From contig NC_057791.1 in assembly GCF_014905175.1 (NCBI RefSeq), forward strand, positions 3,534,001 to 3,598,000: a stretch of DNA of 64,000 nucleotides, given 5' to 3'. The position numbers and the translations under genes are program-made. The notes beneath the pieces were generated by a model. That model did no database searches. It was not told the DNA's origin and saw nothing but the letters and a program-made list of their open reading frames with translations. Positions 28,301 through 40,308 of this stretch are shown piece by piece. Origin of the DNA: Aphidius gifuensis (taxonomy: Eukaryota; Arthropoda; Insecta; Hymenoptera; Braconidae). Each line of letters begins with the position of its first letter. Position 1 is the stretch's first letter.

Positions 28301-31300
28301 GCAATAATGTATTTAATATTTTTATTGTATAAATTAATTTGAAGGGAACAAAAAAAAAAGAGAGACGAGAGATATTGATATATAGAATTTTTATATTATT
28401 ATTATCTCATTATGTTGCCGGTTTAATTTACAAGCAACCTGTTATTTTTTTTTTTATTATTTATATTTTTTTTTTCATTTTAATATCGGTCTATTTACGA
28501 GAAAGCGTATCGACCTGATATTGGTTTATTTATTTTTTTTCAATCGAGTAACTTCTGCACATCACTGCACACACTTTGTATGACGTCATATTATGCCTGT
28601 CACTTTATTTTTAAAAATATGTATTACGTCTAGAAAAAAATTTTTAAAAACTATTAAAATAATTAGAATGTATATTTGTAAAAAATTTTAATTATTGGGA
28701 AGATTCATTTGATAGATATTTCTCATCACTTGCTGACAATTTAATATCGTCTCAATTATTATTTAATTAATTGATAAATTTATCTGCTAATCAAACTGGC
28801 CCGTATAATTCAAATTTATAATTTATTGTATTAATAAAAATAATAATCAAATTATTTTATCATTCAATTATATCAATGATAGATATTTTGTGTGAAGCAA
28901 AAAACTCGAGGAGGTTTATAAATTACGTGATAATATACCTGATGAATTTAAATTTAAAAAGAGAATATTGAAAAAGTTTTGTTTGCCATCTGAAAGTTCA
29001 TTGTGCCTTTATGAAATGCATTTTATTATATATACTTTTTCTTTTAACAATTTTTTTTTTTTTACTTTTCTAGTTTTATTCTCAGTAAAAATCGTGAAAA
29101 ATTTACAGCTAAAGTTTAGTCTCAAATAGAAAAGTATAAAAGAAAAAAAGTATATATATATATAAAAAAATCATTGAAAAATCGTCATTGGTATATTAAA
29201 AAGTGAAACGAAAGTCCTCAAAGTTAATAAGAGAAATTTTTGTTTTGCAAAGTTGTTTGATTGATAAGCCAAAAGAAATTGAGTAAAGTTTTTATTTTAA
29301 TTAAGTTAAGTTACATTCTATTATATATTTTATCAAGTATATATTTATTCATTGTCCCTTCTTTCAATAAATAAGTCGTGTGAAAAATAGATAAGACAAA
29401 TTAATTAATTACAACGACTATTAGATGAACAAAGAAAATTAATTTTATTATAAATATGTAAAAGCAATTAATCATTTTCTATTTTTTTTCTAAAATTTCT
29501 TTTACTAATCCAATTAAAGATGATAATTTTATAAATTTTTCTGGCACTATTAGCATCACTGCAATGCGGTTAACAATATTTTTTTTTTAACATTCAAAAT
29601 AAAAAAACCTTGTATATATTCAGTGAGCATGGCAACATTGCAATTTTTTACGACACGTTTTTCATCCATGAATCGATAAAATACACAGATTTGCAATATA
29701 CCATAGAAACATGTTCGAGAGTATTCACGTGATAAAAATAAAAAATAAATAAATAAAAAATAATAAAGCAAGATTTAAGTGGTCGAGTTCAATTGAGGGT
29801 TGAATGCGGAAATTGTCTGACACACGAGTCAACACACATACCAGTATGTACACCAATATAACAACCATTGAAATAATATTTTTTTAAATGTCTTTAAAAT
29901 TACAATAATCTTACGGTTTTTTTATATATTTTTTTCACATTCAAAGTAATTTTTTATGATTAAAAAAATCATACAAATTTACATTAACAAAAGAGCTTAA
30001 ATATAATTGTTTTACTAGAAGTTATTTTAATATAATGATCCACACAAGAATTATGGTCAAAAGCTTCAATCTAAATTATCAATCTAAAGTATATTTATTT
30101 TATAAATTAATATTATAAAAATGCGAAAGCTTGAATTCGTTGAGTCATACTCAAAAGCACAGTATTGTAGTATGAACTGAGGTAGCTAAGTAAAAGCTCT
30201 CTTGTACATTAAATTCTTTGGTAAATTAACAACAAACCAGTCTCGTTTACAAGACATCGAATCCAACTATATAAATACTTTATTTTTTTAAATAAGACCC
30301 GGTTTCATTTTACTGTCAAACGCAGGACCATTAAAGGAATCGATATTCACTCTCCTAAAACCTTTTTTTTTTTTTAATATTTCCTGGAATAAACTTGATG
30401 CTGTTTGAATCTATATATTTTTTTTTTTTACAATTTGTACTTAAGGAATTTTACAGTGAAATATAAATATTAACATTGAAACTGGTTTTTAAAAAAAAAA
30501 TTATTTCTCCTTATTAAAAGTAATCCTTTGATGTCATTTGAATTTTAATATATATCCCTTGAATAATTGTCAACAAGAGGGTTAATTTAAAAAAGAAACA
30601 TGCTCTTTTTCAAGGATATTTATTCAAGTTTATCTTTTGATTTTTTTTAATGACGTGTTTGATAAAGAACGATGGATATATAAAATTATATCATCATTAT
30701 AAGAAAAATAGATATATACGAGCGCCAACCTTTGTGAAGCTACACGTCATTTTTTTTTTTTTTTTTTTGTGTGGGTAGTTGAAAAATAAAAATAAATAAG
30801 GTTACATTGATAACATTAAAATATATACCCTCAAATAATGACGTCTATGTACTTGGTAAAAATAAATAAATAAATCAGACACTGACAAAATTAAAACTCA
30901 GTCAAACGCTTTGAATGAAATTTAATTGAAAATTATTTTTAGTCAATTAATCTTAACCTCAGAAAGAACACAACTGACCCTGAATATATTTCATAGTGAC
31001 AAGCTAAATAAAAGAAAAAAATATATTATATTTTTAAATTTAATCGACCTTCATTTGGCGCCAGTATAATCCCAGTCTTTTTATTTTTTTTGATAACACA
31101 CACACACAGCATCATTATTTTGCAAAAAAAAAAAAAAATTTACAAGTGGTTTTGTTAGTTTAAAAAAAAAATATTATTTTAAATAACAGTAATGTTAAAA
31201 AAATACATTGAAAGACGAGGGAAAAAATAAAAGAAAAAAAAAAAAAAAAAAGGTCATTATGATGATACGATGCTCTCATTATCACAAGGGTCTACGCAAA

Positions 31301-34300
31301 TGAGGTTTTGCTTGTCGACAACAACTATGTTAAATCTGTATCTCAAAAATACAACAGATAATGCTCGGTTCACTTTTAACAATTGGAAATCAATAATGCA
31401 CTTTCCACTTCCTCGATTATCATGGAAAAAAAATACTCAAGAAATTATTTAAATAAAAAAATATATAGCGTAAAAAATAAATAGAGGATAAAAAAATCAA
31501 TTAGTTATTTTTTTTTTTAAATTACTATAGAATAACAATAGGATTATGAACTTTTATCCAATCTATTGGAATAAATAAAAAATAATAAAATCGAGACAAT
31601 AACAATTTATCAAGTGAGCAAGTAATTACAGTAGATACTTGACAGGATAATAAATAATCATACCGATCATCGCAGTTTTAAATATATTTCAAACACAAAA
31701 AGACAAATAATAAACTCAAGTTGAATGAAGAATGTACAAAGATAATAATAATAAATAAAAAAAATATTTAAAATATATAGTTAAAAGTTTCATTATACCA
31801 TGACTGGAATTTATTGGCAAATTAAACAAAACTCGATGGTTTTAAAAAATAATAAAAAACATATTTGCGGTCTCAACATAATATTATCATTTGAAAATTG
31901 TTTTTTTAAAATAATATTATTATCATACAAAAAGAATAGAGTAATAATATAAAAGTGTTTAATGGTGACCCACAAGCTCAGCTATTTGCAGTTAATATTG
32001 CTGGTATTATTATTGTGAATACCAGAAGCAAAAAATGATAATAGAAAATAACTTTGTGAATATCCAAGAGCATCATCATCATCATAATGATAATCATCAA
32101 ATCTTGAGATTGAAAATTATACTGTAAATTGTGTACAGTTTATACAATAATAATTCAACAAATAAATTATTTTTAAATCATAATTTAAATTTAAAAACAA
32201 AGAAAAATTATTTTCCATTTTTTTATGTATTTAACACGTGTACTTTTGGTTTAAAAATTTAAAAAAAAAAAAAATTAATTATCAATTTATATAATATAAA
32301 TAAATTAAATTCTCACCGATCATCATGAGTAATTGTTATATCAGGTGGGGGCGGAGGATGTGGTGCTCCATCAGTGACATCCAGTTTGCTAATTTTTTTA
32401 AATTCCACTATTATTTATATTTTAAAATCTAAAAATTGATTTTTTAATTTTTAAATCACTCAATGCACACACACTCACACAAAATTCACAATTTAATAAT
32501 AAATTTAAATCACTAAATTCACTATTTTTTATATTTTTATAATCAATAATTTCAAATTGTACAGATTTTACTTGTGCCAATGTTTAAATCCTTGACCAAC
32601 AAATCCACCAATTAATAATAATAATACACATGAGTTTTTTAATCACCAAAAATCATTTGATTCTTTAAAGTTATAAAATTTTAAATGTGCTGTGTCGTAT
32701 GCAGAAGAAAATTTGATAAAACTTTGATGCGAGCTAAGAGAAGCAAGTGAAAGCGAGCTAACTCTGTTGAACTAACTGACACCAAAGGGAGTAAAAGAGG
32801 GAGGGAAAAAAAATATATAGAAAGACAGACTAAGAGTAGAGGAGGTAAAAAGTCAATTAAATATGAAAATGAATATAAATATTAATTATAGGTGAGATAG
32901 AAGGTAATGCAAGATATAATGACTGCAACACACAAACACACACACTTTTAAATTTTGTCTTTTGATAATCGCGTCTACCTGCTGAGAGAACAGCAAGTGA
33001 TGGTATGTTACTGGCTTTATCCCTACCATGTACCTTCTGATTGCCACCAAGATCCCCCTTCTGCCTTCATCATCACCACCACCATCACTATTACCACTGT
33101 TAACGACGACGACGACGACTCCCTTTACTTCTCGTGTGTACACATTTATATATATATATATTCTACATCTTGATCATGCACATATATATATTTATAAATT
33201 TATACACAGCAACTAAACAACAACAACAACTAAAACAACAACAACAACGATATACTAAAGTCAAACGATACAAGAACACAAACATTGGAATGCAACAAAA
33301 AAAGATATATATATAGTTTAAAAAGCCATATCATCTTTTTTTTTTTTTTATAAATTAATTTTATAATTATTAATAGTATTTATTATGATTATTTTACTAT
33401 ACTTTTTTTTTATGTTAAATGTTAATTTTGAATATCTATGCATTAATTTATTCACTGGGTATTTTGGTATGCAACAGACAACCTTGCTTGATGAAATGAA
33501 AACAAGTTTCGTCGCAGGATTCGTCGTTATTATTATTCATCAAATATGAATATACATATTTATACAGTGTACATGTGAATATAATAATATTACATTTGAC
33601 GAAAATTGTTTGAATAAAAGTGGTGGGTGCCTTTGGTTGTTTGTTGCTTCATCGTCACGATTCACGAGACACCAAATTGCCCAGATCCCTTTTTCTTGAC
33701 TACTTGATTGCACTCAGTGTTTATCTTTTTTATAAACATGCCTTGTAATTTCTTATGATACTCCTTTTTTTTTTTTATATATTAAATTTACTTGAACGTG
33801 TTTAACGAATGTTCGGTAAAAGTAAGTTTGATATTCATGTATATGAATAAGAATTTTCCATCTTTTTCTTTCCCCTTTTAAAATATATTCCACTATTTCC
33901 TTTTTCTCACGCTCAATTCCATGAGTAAAGAGACTGTACTGTCCTCATCATCAACATCATCGTATGAACTTTTTATTTTTATTTTTTTTTTTTACTGTAT
34001 TTGTAATCGTGTGAAATGCGTTGGTGGTAAACTCGTGACTTTTGTCGATGGTAAATTTATATATTGTTTACTGTGTACTTGATTGTATATTGTATTAAAA
34101 AAAAAAAAACATTCTTTGTTTTATATTAGAGGGATAAAGATATATAAATTGAATTCTTTAGTTGCAGTACATAAAATTGATTTTAAAATTAAATATAATA
34201 AATTTTTAAAATTCTTAAATTACTTGGGATTTCTTAAATAATTATACAAGTTAATGGATTATGAACTTGAACTTTATTTTACTATAAAATATGTTACTGT

Positions 34301-36713
34301 TATGTTCAAATTCCTTATACTTTTTTTTCTCATTTCACTTTTATTTTATTTTTGAAATGTATGTCTATAATTTTATTATTTTTTTATCTGATATTTCTAG
34401 TGAATGCACTATGATTCAAAAAAATAATTATTTAATCCAACGCCACCTTGCGATGAAACGAATAAATTTTATCTAAAGTTTATGATCATTTAATTTTGTC
34501 CTCAATTGCTCGAGGTATTTGCACAATGTTAGCGTTAAAATACTTTGGAAAAATATATGTTCATACAAACTCACGATTATTATCATGATAATCGTAGCTT
34601 AAAGTAGAACACCCTTTAAATTATTTCCGTTCTTAATTTAGTTTAAATAATATTGGCATTATTAATTAAAATATATAAAATATATTCAAGTTCTACTTTT
34701 GTTTTTAATTTTTTTTCAAGCAGCCATAACGGATAAATTTGTAAATTTTTGTGTCAATATATTACACACGTATAACGAGGTTGTAGAATTAATGAGGATT
34801 TCCTTGATGGTCAGGGGACAGATACTATATCGCGACCGTAACCTTGCTCATTAATGAAATACCGTATATATGTAATCATACACTTCTCAATAAATTAACA
34901 ACCGATAATTTTCATTTAAAATTTTAATTTTTTGATAAAAAAATAACATTGATTCAATGTATTTTTAAATATTTACATTTTAAAACAAGGATATATGGTA
35001 AATAGTATTTTTAAATGATTACCTTGAACGGGGTAGAAACATAGATCCATCGATGAAAACGGAACCCGACAGTAGAATGTACCAACTTGTGGCCAATTCT
35101 CCAGTGCTGTTAAAAAATAAATTAATTAATTAATAATTTATAATTAGCTTATTGATTAGCCAACAAGTACAATGAATGATTTAATAATTTTGATTTGTTA
35201 TTTTTATTTTAAAAATTGAAAAACAATTTATTTGATTAAACTAGATTTTTTTTTCAACGATAGATAAAGACGTGAATTATATTCTTGGCTGTCGATGGTG
35301 TAGGTATTGACGCTACCACTGATTCCAAGTTGAAAATAGTTAATTTAAAATTATTCATTGAGTTTTTTAGTATCAGGAACATTGGTGCACTTGGTTGCTA
35401 CGTGAAAAATCAAGGTTCGATCCCGGGACGATTGAACCCTTGGTACCAAATCATCGAGTGGTTCCTTAAATTTGGTACTTTGCAAAGGACAATCATCCCC
35501 AGGTTCGAACCTGGGAGCTCACATTGACAGTCAAGTACACTATCCCTGCCTTAAAAATATATTTTAATACTCACTAATACAGCACATGATTTGCATAATG
35601 TCGTTCGTATCTAACAATTTTACAAAGTCCACGTAAAATTGAGTCACGACAAGGCCTCAATGCTTCAAGTCCAATCAGTCCATAATATATTATTTGAAGA
35701 TCCTGAAAATATAAAGAAAAATATATAAATAAAAAAATTTGCTACAAATCGATAACTATTTTCAGCTGTCAGACAGTATAAAAAAAAAAAAAGGATCTAA
35801 AATTCAAAGTACAATAAAACATGCAACTTTGCGTGGACCCATTTATATATACTAATCGATTAAAAGTCTCTGTTACTTTTTTGTATTATATACATATTCT
35901 TTTGATGCACTTTGTCCCTCAAGTATTATTTTTTTATATTTTACATTTATGTATACCATTTGCGAAATCAAAATAACTTGAAAGGAAAAAAAAATAGCTT
36001 GTTCAGTCTGATATGTAAATCAGTTGTGCAGATAACATTTCAAAGTAAAATAATAATGTTATTTTAATTTTAATAATATAATTGAGAATCTAATTGTGCC
36101 CGAAACAACCCAGCTGGAAATTAAGATCGACGTTAATTACATATTTTCCATCAAATATCAATTTATTAAAAGTTTAAAACCAAACGAAAAATTAAATTGT
36201 AACACATGAATTTCGAAACGATATAGAGTAACTGGATGACCTTGAAAGTAATATAATTTTATAAATTAACATATACTTCAAGACCTTGTACTTTGAAAAA
36301 AGAAATTATTTTTTTCTAATTAGTTGTAGTCAAAAATTTTGATAAATATATATATTTTTTTATTCAATCAAGAAGAGGTGTTGCTACTGAACACTTGTGT
36401 ATACCGTTAGATGAGTACCTATATGTTTAATAAATCATTTCGTTCATCATCGTCACGCAACTTGCTTTTACAATATTTTTATTTTTATTTTTTGTCATCA
36501 AGTATACATTTATATAGGAATTTTATGCAAAAAACACAGAAGCTGTTATTTAGCTTCTTTGTAATTTTATTATCAAACTTGTGTATTTATTTATACATAA
36601 ATAATAAATAAACATCTTACCTGCAATGTTCTTCTGTCTGAATCACGGCAAAGTGCCCGTACAAAATGTGGATCCAAATAGTCCGTCATAATAATCAAAC
36701 TATCCAATAACAT
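7253..36713 (-). CDS. RAPGEF2: Rap guanine nucleotide exchange factor (PDZ-GEF family), N-terminal exons, partial
   Basis: Four minus-strand exons, 36713-36621, 35702-35575, 35106-35023 and 7328-7253, have GT-AG borders and matching phases (0, 2, 2, 0) and encode the first 127 residues. Exon 3 reads SWYILLSGSVFIDGSMFLPR and exon 4 contains FGKRTGG and ECFVLEPSEMIV. As I recall the family, these correspond to the first cyclic-nucleotide-binding-like domain of vertebrate RAPGEF2/6 and fly PDZ-GEF. Such proteins activate Rap1 at the membrane and control adhesion and cell polarity. The PDZ, Ras-association and CDC25-type catalytic domains must lie left of position 1. The start ATG at 36713 is preceded in frame by a TGA two codons upstream; a second in-frame ATG lies at 36689. 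The last intron inside the window is 27.7 kb. Assignment to RAPGEF2 rather than RAPGEF6 is arbitrary, because insects are thought to have a single homologue. Confidence 0.87.
7329..9702. other. RapGEF intron, no gene seen
   Basis: AT-rich intron between the common exon and the candidate alternative first exon. Apart from the 50-bp palindrome it holds only homopolymer tracts and short AAT repeats (about 9050-9070). Confidence 0.6.
7873..7922. repeat. Perfect 50-bp palindrome
   Basis: Two 25-nt arms meet with no spacer between 7897 and 7898; each arm runs from ATTATTATATTTTC through seven T to AAAT. Every base pairs by direct inspection. It lies in a RapGEF intron. It could extrude as a cruciform or form a very stable hairpin, or be the tip of a MITE-like element, but no target-site duplication is obvious. 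Confidence 0.85.
9703..9956 (-). CDS. RAPGEF2: Candidate alternative first coding exon of RapGEF
   Basis: This is an open frame of 84 codons plus two bases that starts with ATG at 9956 and runs into a GTAAGT donor at 9702. The phase (2) matches the common exon at 7328: the split codon becomes Cys and reading continues into FGKRTGG. The predicted N-terminus is basic and proline-rich, with RRWNSFHGG, a run of five prolines and RRRFSVC. It would replace the first 102 residues of the long form and so remove most of the first cNMP-binding-like domain. The codon content is far less AT-rich than the flanks, which supports real coding. I see no strong acceptor upstream, which fits a first exon. The exact ATG is uncertain because a second one lies seven codons in. 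I do not recognise this peptide. Confidence 0.65.
9957..10400 (-). promoter_or_regulatory. Possible 5' UTR and promoter of the short RapGEF form
   Basis: Upstream of the ATG at 9956 the minus strand holds A-rich leader-like sequence and, near 10300-10315, TTCAGTA, which resembles the arthropod initiator TCAGT. The block around 10200-10320 is less AT-biased than its surroundings. This is a weak prediction. Confidence 0.25.
10400..19980. other. Intronic or intergenic AT-rich sequence, no supported gene
   Basis: There are long A/T tracts, an ATG trinucleotide run near 15232-15248 and scattered richer patches (11400-11700, 14580-14680, 15800-16200, 17900-18240). Short open frames occur in these patches, but none has a paired acceptor and donor plus recognisable protein content. 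A frame after a good acceptor at 14633 (starting LTEPITIHDDPLGF) lacks a convincing donor. Confidence 0.5.
20395..20560 (-). promoter_or_regulatory. GC-rich promoter-like island inside the RapGEF locus
   Basis: The block around 20430-20545 contains CCCGCGCGCG and AGAGCGCTCTCTATCGG and is markedly GC- and CpG-richer than anything for several kilobases either side. On the minus strand it is followed by GT-rich, leader-like sequence (20220-20300) and by an early upstream ORF near 20080. This fits an alternative RapGEF promoter with a non-coding first exon. On the plus strand it could instead serve the exon-like segment at 21280. Orientation is not settled. Confidence 0.45.
21280..21352 (+). CDS. 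Plus-strand coding-exon candidate of unknown gene
   Basis: This 73-nt segment has an excellent acceptor (TTTCTGTTTCAG) and donor (GTAAGAAA). It is open in one frame only: one base, then 24 codons including KFEDPWDGDLSLINYINS. The Trp-, Asp- and Gly-rich content is very unlike translated AT-rich intron. It lies antisense within the large RapGEF intron. I do not recognise the peptide. It begins needing two bases from an upstream exon that I could not find, and ends in phase 0. A cryptic or conserved non-coding segment remains possible. Confidence 0.45.
23246..23292 (+). repeat. 47-bp direct repeat, copy 1
   Basis: Runs from TAGTCAATGTACACC through CTCTATCGATATCTCGAG to ACATAGCA and is identical to copy 2 at 23953-23999, 707 bp downstream. 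An inverted pair GCCCGTAT/ATACGGGC (23192-23199 and 23235-23242) sits immediately upstream. The identity of the two copies stands out in sequence that is otherwise low in complexity. Confidence 0.85.
23953..23999 (+). repeat. 47-bp direct repeat, copy 2
   Basis: Identical to 23246-23292. Further short partial copies of the ACATAGCA end occur near 24160 and 24255, suggesting a small diverged repeat family or a fragmented mobile element across roughly 23.2-24.3 kb. No open reading frame for a transposase is present. Confidence 0.85.
25479..25504 (-). CDS. RAPGEF2: Candidate very short alternative first coding exon of RapGEF
   Basis: ATG at 25504 opens eight codons (MIEFCGNT) plus two bases before a strong GTAAGT donor at 25478. 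The phase (2) again matches the common exon at 7328, giving a codon for Phe and then FGKRTGG. Upstream to about 25620 the minus strand is less AT-rich and leader-like. A 26-nt coding segment has little statistical weight alone; the support comes from donor strength plus phase agreement with the other 5' exons. Confidence 0.35.
25505..32316. other. RapGEF intron, no gene seen
   Basis: AT-rich intron with long A or T tracts (for example near 29050, 30360, 30750 and 31230). A frame on the minus strand near 30300-30360 (containing FNGPAFDSKMKPG) follows a TTTTAG but its only donor is weak and in the wrong phase, so it was not called. Confidence 0.55.
32317..32388 (-). CDS. RAPGEF2: Candidate 72-nt cassette exon of RapGEF
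   Basis: From a TTAG acceptor at 32389-32390 to a GTGAGA donor at 32316, this segment is exactly 24 codons long. It is phase 2 at both ends, as inclusion between the 35023 and 7328 borders requires. It would insert KLDVTDGAPHPPPPPDITIT and a few more residues between PRSS and FGKRTGG inside the N-terminal cNMP-binding-like domain. The frame is open, its composition is coding-like, and a five-proline run suggests an SH3/WW-type ligand. The acceptor has a poor pyrimidine tract, which fits regulated inclusion. The alternative reading is a non-coding first exon driven from about 32.78 kb. Confidence 0.55.
32690..32830 (-). promoter_or_regulatory. Possible internal promoter with arthropod initiator
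   Basis: On the minus strand this block reads GGTGTCAGTTAGTTCAAC and is less AT-rich than its flanks. TCAGTT matches the arthropod initiator consensus. It is followed downstream by GT-rich, leader-like sequence at 32460-32480. If used, transcripts would start about 390 nt upstream of the 32.3 kb exon. Confidence 0.35.
33058..33250. repeat. Microsatellite cluster
   Basis: A run of compound simple repeats: CAC/CAT triplets (33070-33100), GAC triplets (33104-33119), TA dinucleotides (33150-33160) and CAA triplets (33220-33248). Overlapping open frames on both strands are products of these repeats, not genes. Confidence 0.8.
35285..35535. repeat. Repeat-like insert with B-box-like motifs and an 18-bp palindrome
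   Basis: This block lies in the 468-bp intron between RapGEF exons 2 and 3. It contains GGTTCGATCCCGG at 35414-35426 and the perfect palindrome CCCAGGTTCGAACCTGGG at 35498-35515. Both resemble the tRNA/SINE internal B box (GGTTCGANNCC). It is more GC-rich than the flanks and has a chance open frame. T-arm pairing with a 7-nt loop fails, so a functional tRNA is unlikely; a decayed tRNA-derived SINE is possible. Confidence 0.4.
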
Positions 36714-39700
36714 AGTTCAATAAACTGCTATTTCTCTTACGTTTTTCAGTCATTGTTAAGGACGAAAAAAAAAATATACGTATGTTTATATATCGTTGAC
36801 ACAATTGAATGTAGTTTTATCGATTGTCTGGATATCTGGACAACGCCAATATTTATGTATGCGCGTATATATAATTCTTTTTTTTTTTTTACTTTGGTCG
36901 TGACACTTTCACTGGCTAAAGCTGGATCTCGAAATTCCTGACAATATTCAGGTCAATCGTGAATTGGTATATATATTTTTTTAATAAAAAATTTTCTTTT
37001 TTAATAAACAGACAATAAATTTTCATCGATTTACTTAATATAAATGCTTCATCAGACCTGCAACAAAGAAGAAAAGTTGAGTCATAATATGTTCGGATAT
37101 AACTTATACAATCATCATTTTGTTACTCATCTTCATTCACACATACATTTTTATTCATCAATAATAAACACCTTTTAAATGTTAAAGTTTGCATAAAATC
37201 AACAACAAAGCATATAAAAATAAGTTTAAAAAAAAAATAATCAATATTAAAATTACTTCAAACCCAAACAATATTTCGTTACATAATTTGTTTTTTCTTT
37301 TTTTTAAAAGCCTCATAATCTGTTAATTATGAAATTGAAAAAAAAAAAAAAAACTACTTTAATTTCAATTGGATTTTAAAGCTTGATTGTACGGAAAAAA
37401 AAAGTTTGAATTTTTTTTATTTTTTTTGTTATTATGAGGTCATACATTATCGACCAAAATGGGGGTTAATGGACCTAGAGTATATATTATCAATACATCC
37501 AACAAGTCGTGTTCCGTAAGATTTTATATGTAAACATAAAATTAAACTCAATTAAATTATGGCTGCGTGTTTATTAATATGTATGAAAATAATAATTACA
37601 TTTGAAAAAAATAATAAAGAACAAATGGTGGATGAAATAGTGGAATGACAACAAGAGATGGACCATTCTCGGTTCATCAGCCAACCTTGAATGATTTATG
37701 ACAACATGAAGACATGAGTCGAGGTCGTATGAATGCCCTTCTCATTGCCGTTCATATACACAACATGATTTTGCTTCTGCTGAGGCAAAGAGAAAAGAGA
37801 GAACACAGGTTGTTGGCTTAATCGCAATGATTCTTCAAATGGCCCAACTACTTATACACCTCTCACTCTCTCAACTCAATTTATTCTATATATATATATT
37901 TAATTTTACAACTCAACAATTCTCTTTTACAAAAAAAAATTGTTCAGTATGTATGTGTGCAGTGTATGCAGCTTCAAGTGCTGCACAGATTACTGCATAT
38001 TAATTTTTTTTAAAACTTAGGCTTTAGTCTATATCACGTTTCATAAATCTTTCAACATATATTTTATCTATATATCATTTATTTGCATTAAATTTAAATA
38101 ATTCCATTTGTGCAAATAAAAATTTTAAATTTCTCTGTTTAATCTTGATTAAATAATTAATACCAAGTTTTCGAGAAAATTTAAATACTTTTACTTTGAT
38201 AAATGTAATGATTTCAAAAAATATTTTTTATGGAATATATATTTATTTATTTATTTGTAGTAAATTACAAAGTCGAATGAAATAATGGATAAAGTTTTAG
38301 CACAGTAGTAGTATCATTTTAAAAGGAAAGTTTTGTCTGTATATATTTTAATATAGATACATGTAAATATAATGTACAATGAGTTTAACGAGTTTTCCAA
38401 GTCTAAAAGTTGGTACTGTATATGATCACGTTAAATTACAAGTGTTTAAAGATAGCACAGTTGAGACATGACCATTGGGTGTTCTGGACGTACTATTTTC
38501 TTCTTGCTAACACGTGCAGATCTAAATTTACAAATTTAAAAATTTATTTATTTTTTTTTTAAAACATAGAAATTAACTTTCTTTGTTTTTTCATTGATAA
38601 ATAAATTATTTAAAAAGTTTTAAAATCATTATATCGTTATAAAAAAAAATTAAATGTGTATAAATGTATTTTTTTTTTCTGTCAAAAGAAAAATAAAAGC
38701 CCTCAGAATGAATTAAGTTTCATCGAGTCAGCTTGTATGATTACTATAATTATCAAGACAGTGAATCCCATTCTCATTAAAAAAGCTGATGGTCAAATTT
38801 ATTTGTCATTATATGAGACAAAAAAAAAACACTATACACTTGAAGTAATTTCATTTTAATTGTTTGTTATTATTTTTTTTTCATGTGAATGATATCAGGT
38901 GCTTTTATGAAATTTAATATATTGTAAAGAATATTTCAACATTACGAAATGTCGATTTTAGAGGATTATCTGAAAACTGCCCCTGGATATTTTTGTGAGA
39001 GGCTGCAGATAAAATCCTGCATATCACATTACTTGCTGATATTGCATTTTCGTAAAAAATACATTTGAAATGATAAATTTTACAAGTCTTTATCCAAAAA
39101 AATGACTATATATGAAAATCTCATGAAAGCTCATTATTTCGAAAGTAATTTCAATTTAAAATTGACTTAAAAAAGTCATAAATATATTTGAGATTATTTA
39201 TAAATTTATTTTCTAAAAATTCTAAAATCTTTTTACATTTGTTATTTATTTTATGTCATTACAAATTTGCTAAGCTTATGTTATGCTTGGAAAAATGACC
39301 TGGCAAATTTTCTATCATTAGATTCAAAAAGAACAAAATTATATTTATAAAAAAAAAAAAATAGAAAAAAAAGTGTAACGATTTCTATGAGCTTACTCAT
39401 AACCTGAATAATAATTTTTAATAAATTTCTTTTTCATATATGAAATTAGGTTTTGAGAATTGACGTCTGTATTTCACCCCGGGGTGCAATGTCTGAGTAT
39501 ATGTCACAAGGTCCATGTCACTCGACAAAAATATACTATGTTCATTTTAATTTTATATCTGGGCCAAAGTTTCCAAATTAAAAAAATATTAACCAGCTAT
39601 TATTTCCAAATAAATTCCAACAAATATCAAAAGGTTATGACCTCATAACATTAAATTGATAAAATTATTTCTAAAATTAAATATTACATTTTTTTTTTTT

Positions 39701-40308
39701 TTTTTTGCTATCACTATTATATTCATCATCTTTTCATTTATAAATAATATATTTTTTTTAAATATAATATAGAATGAAACTAATAATTTATTCTTTAAAT
39801 ATTTATTATAAAATGTTTAGGGTTTTTTTTTTAAGAATTGCAATTTTATAAAATTGGCACTCTCGAGTTTATTGCAGCATTGACTCACCCTCCCCAATCC
39901 ACTTGGGATATATACTCAAAATGAAAAAACCCCCTGACAATGTCAAGTTTTAGTACTCAAGTTTGAAGCACGTATACCCAAGCTGATTATTTCTGGCAGA
40001 CACTAAATTTGTTTGGCATTATATAAATGACAAAATAAAAAAAATACACACCCACATATTTATTCATTTTTTTTCCTCTCAATTATCAGCTTAATGATGA
40101 TGATAAAATGATAATCATCATTTAAAATTTTATTCAATTTTATAATTTACCAACTGTGTATATGTAATATATAATTCAAATATAGTTATAATCAACATGT
40201 GTATTCAGAATAAAGATAAAGATGTTTGAGAGGAAAAAAAAAACATAAATATAAAAATTTAGAAATGTAAACATATTGGCTAATAAAACAGTTTCTTAAT
40301 AATTGTTA

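Noticed and set aside
30295..30362. Minus-strand frame after TTTTAG (FNGPAFDSKMKPG) as a RapGEF cassette
   Set aside because: The only donor is weak and leaves the wrong phase for the common exon.
32585..32640. Minus-strand peptide-like string GGFVGQGFKHWHK before a stop
   Set aside because: An in-frame stop lies just upstream and there is no acceptor, so it is probably leader sequence.
33028..33216. Open frames rich in Ser/Pro/Thr on the plus strand
   Set aside because: Translations of CAC/CAT/GAC microsatellites.
35404..35520. tRNA gene
   Set aside because: B-box-like motifs are present, but a T-arm with a 7-base loop does not pair and no acceptor stem matches.
37696..37779. Minus-strand frame after a very good acceptor (NHVVYMNGNEKGIHTTSTH)
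   Set aside because: No good donor; it ends in a stop and no upstream coding exon is available to feed it, so it may be a cryptic acceptor or 5' UTR.
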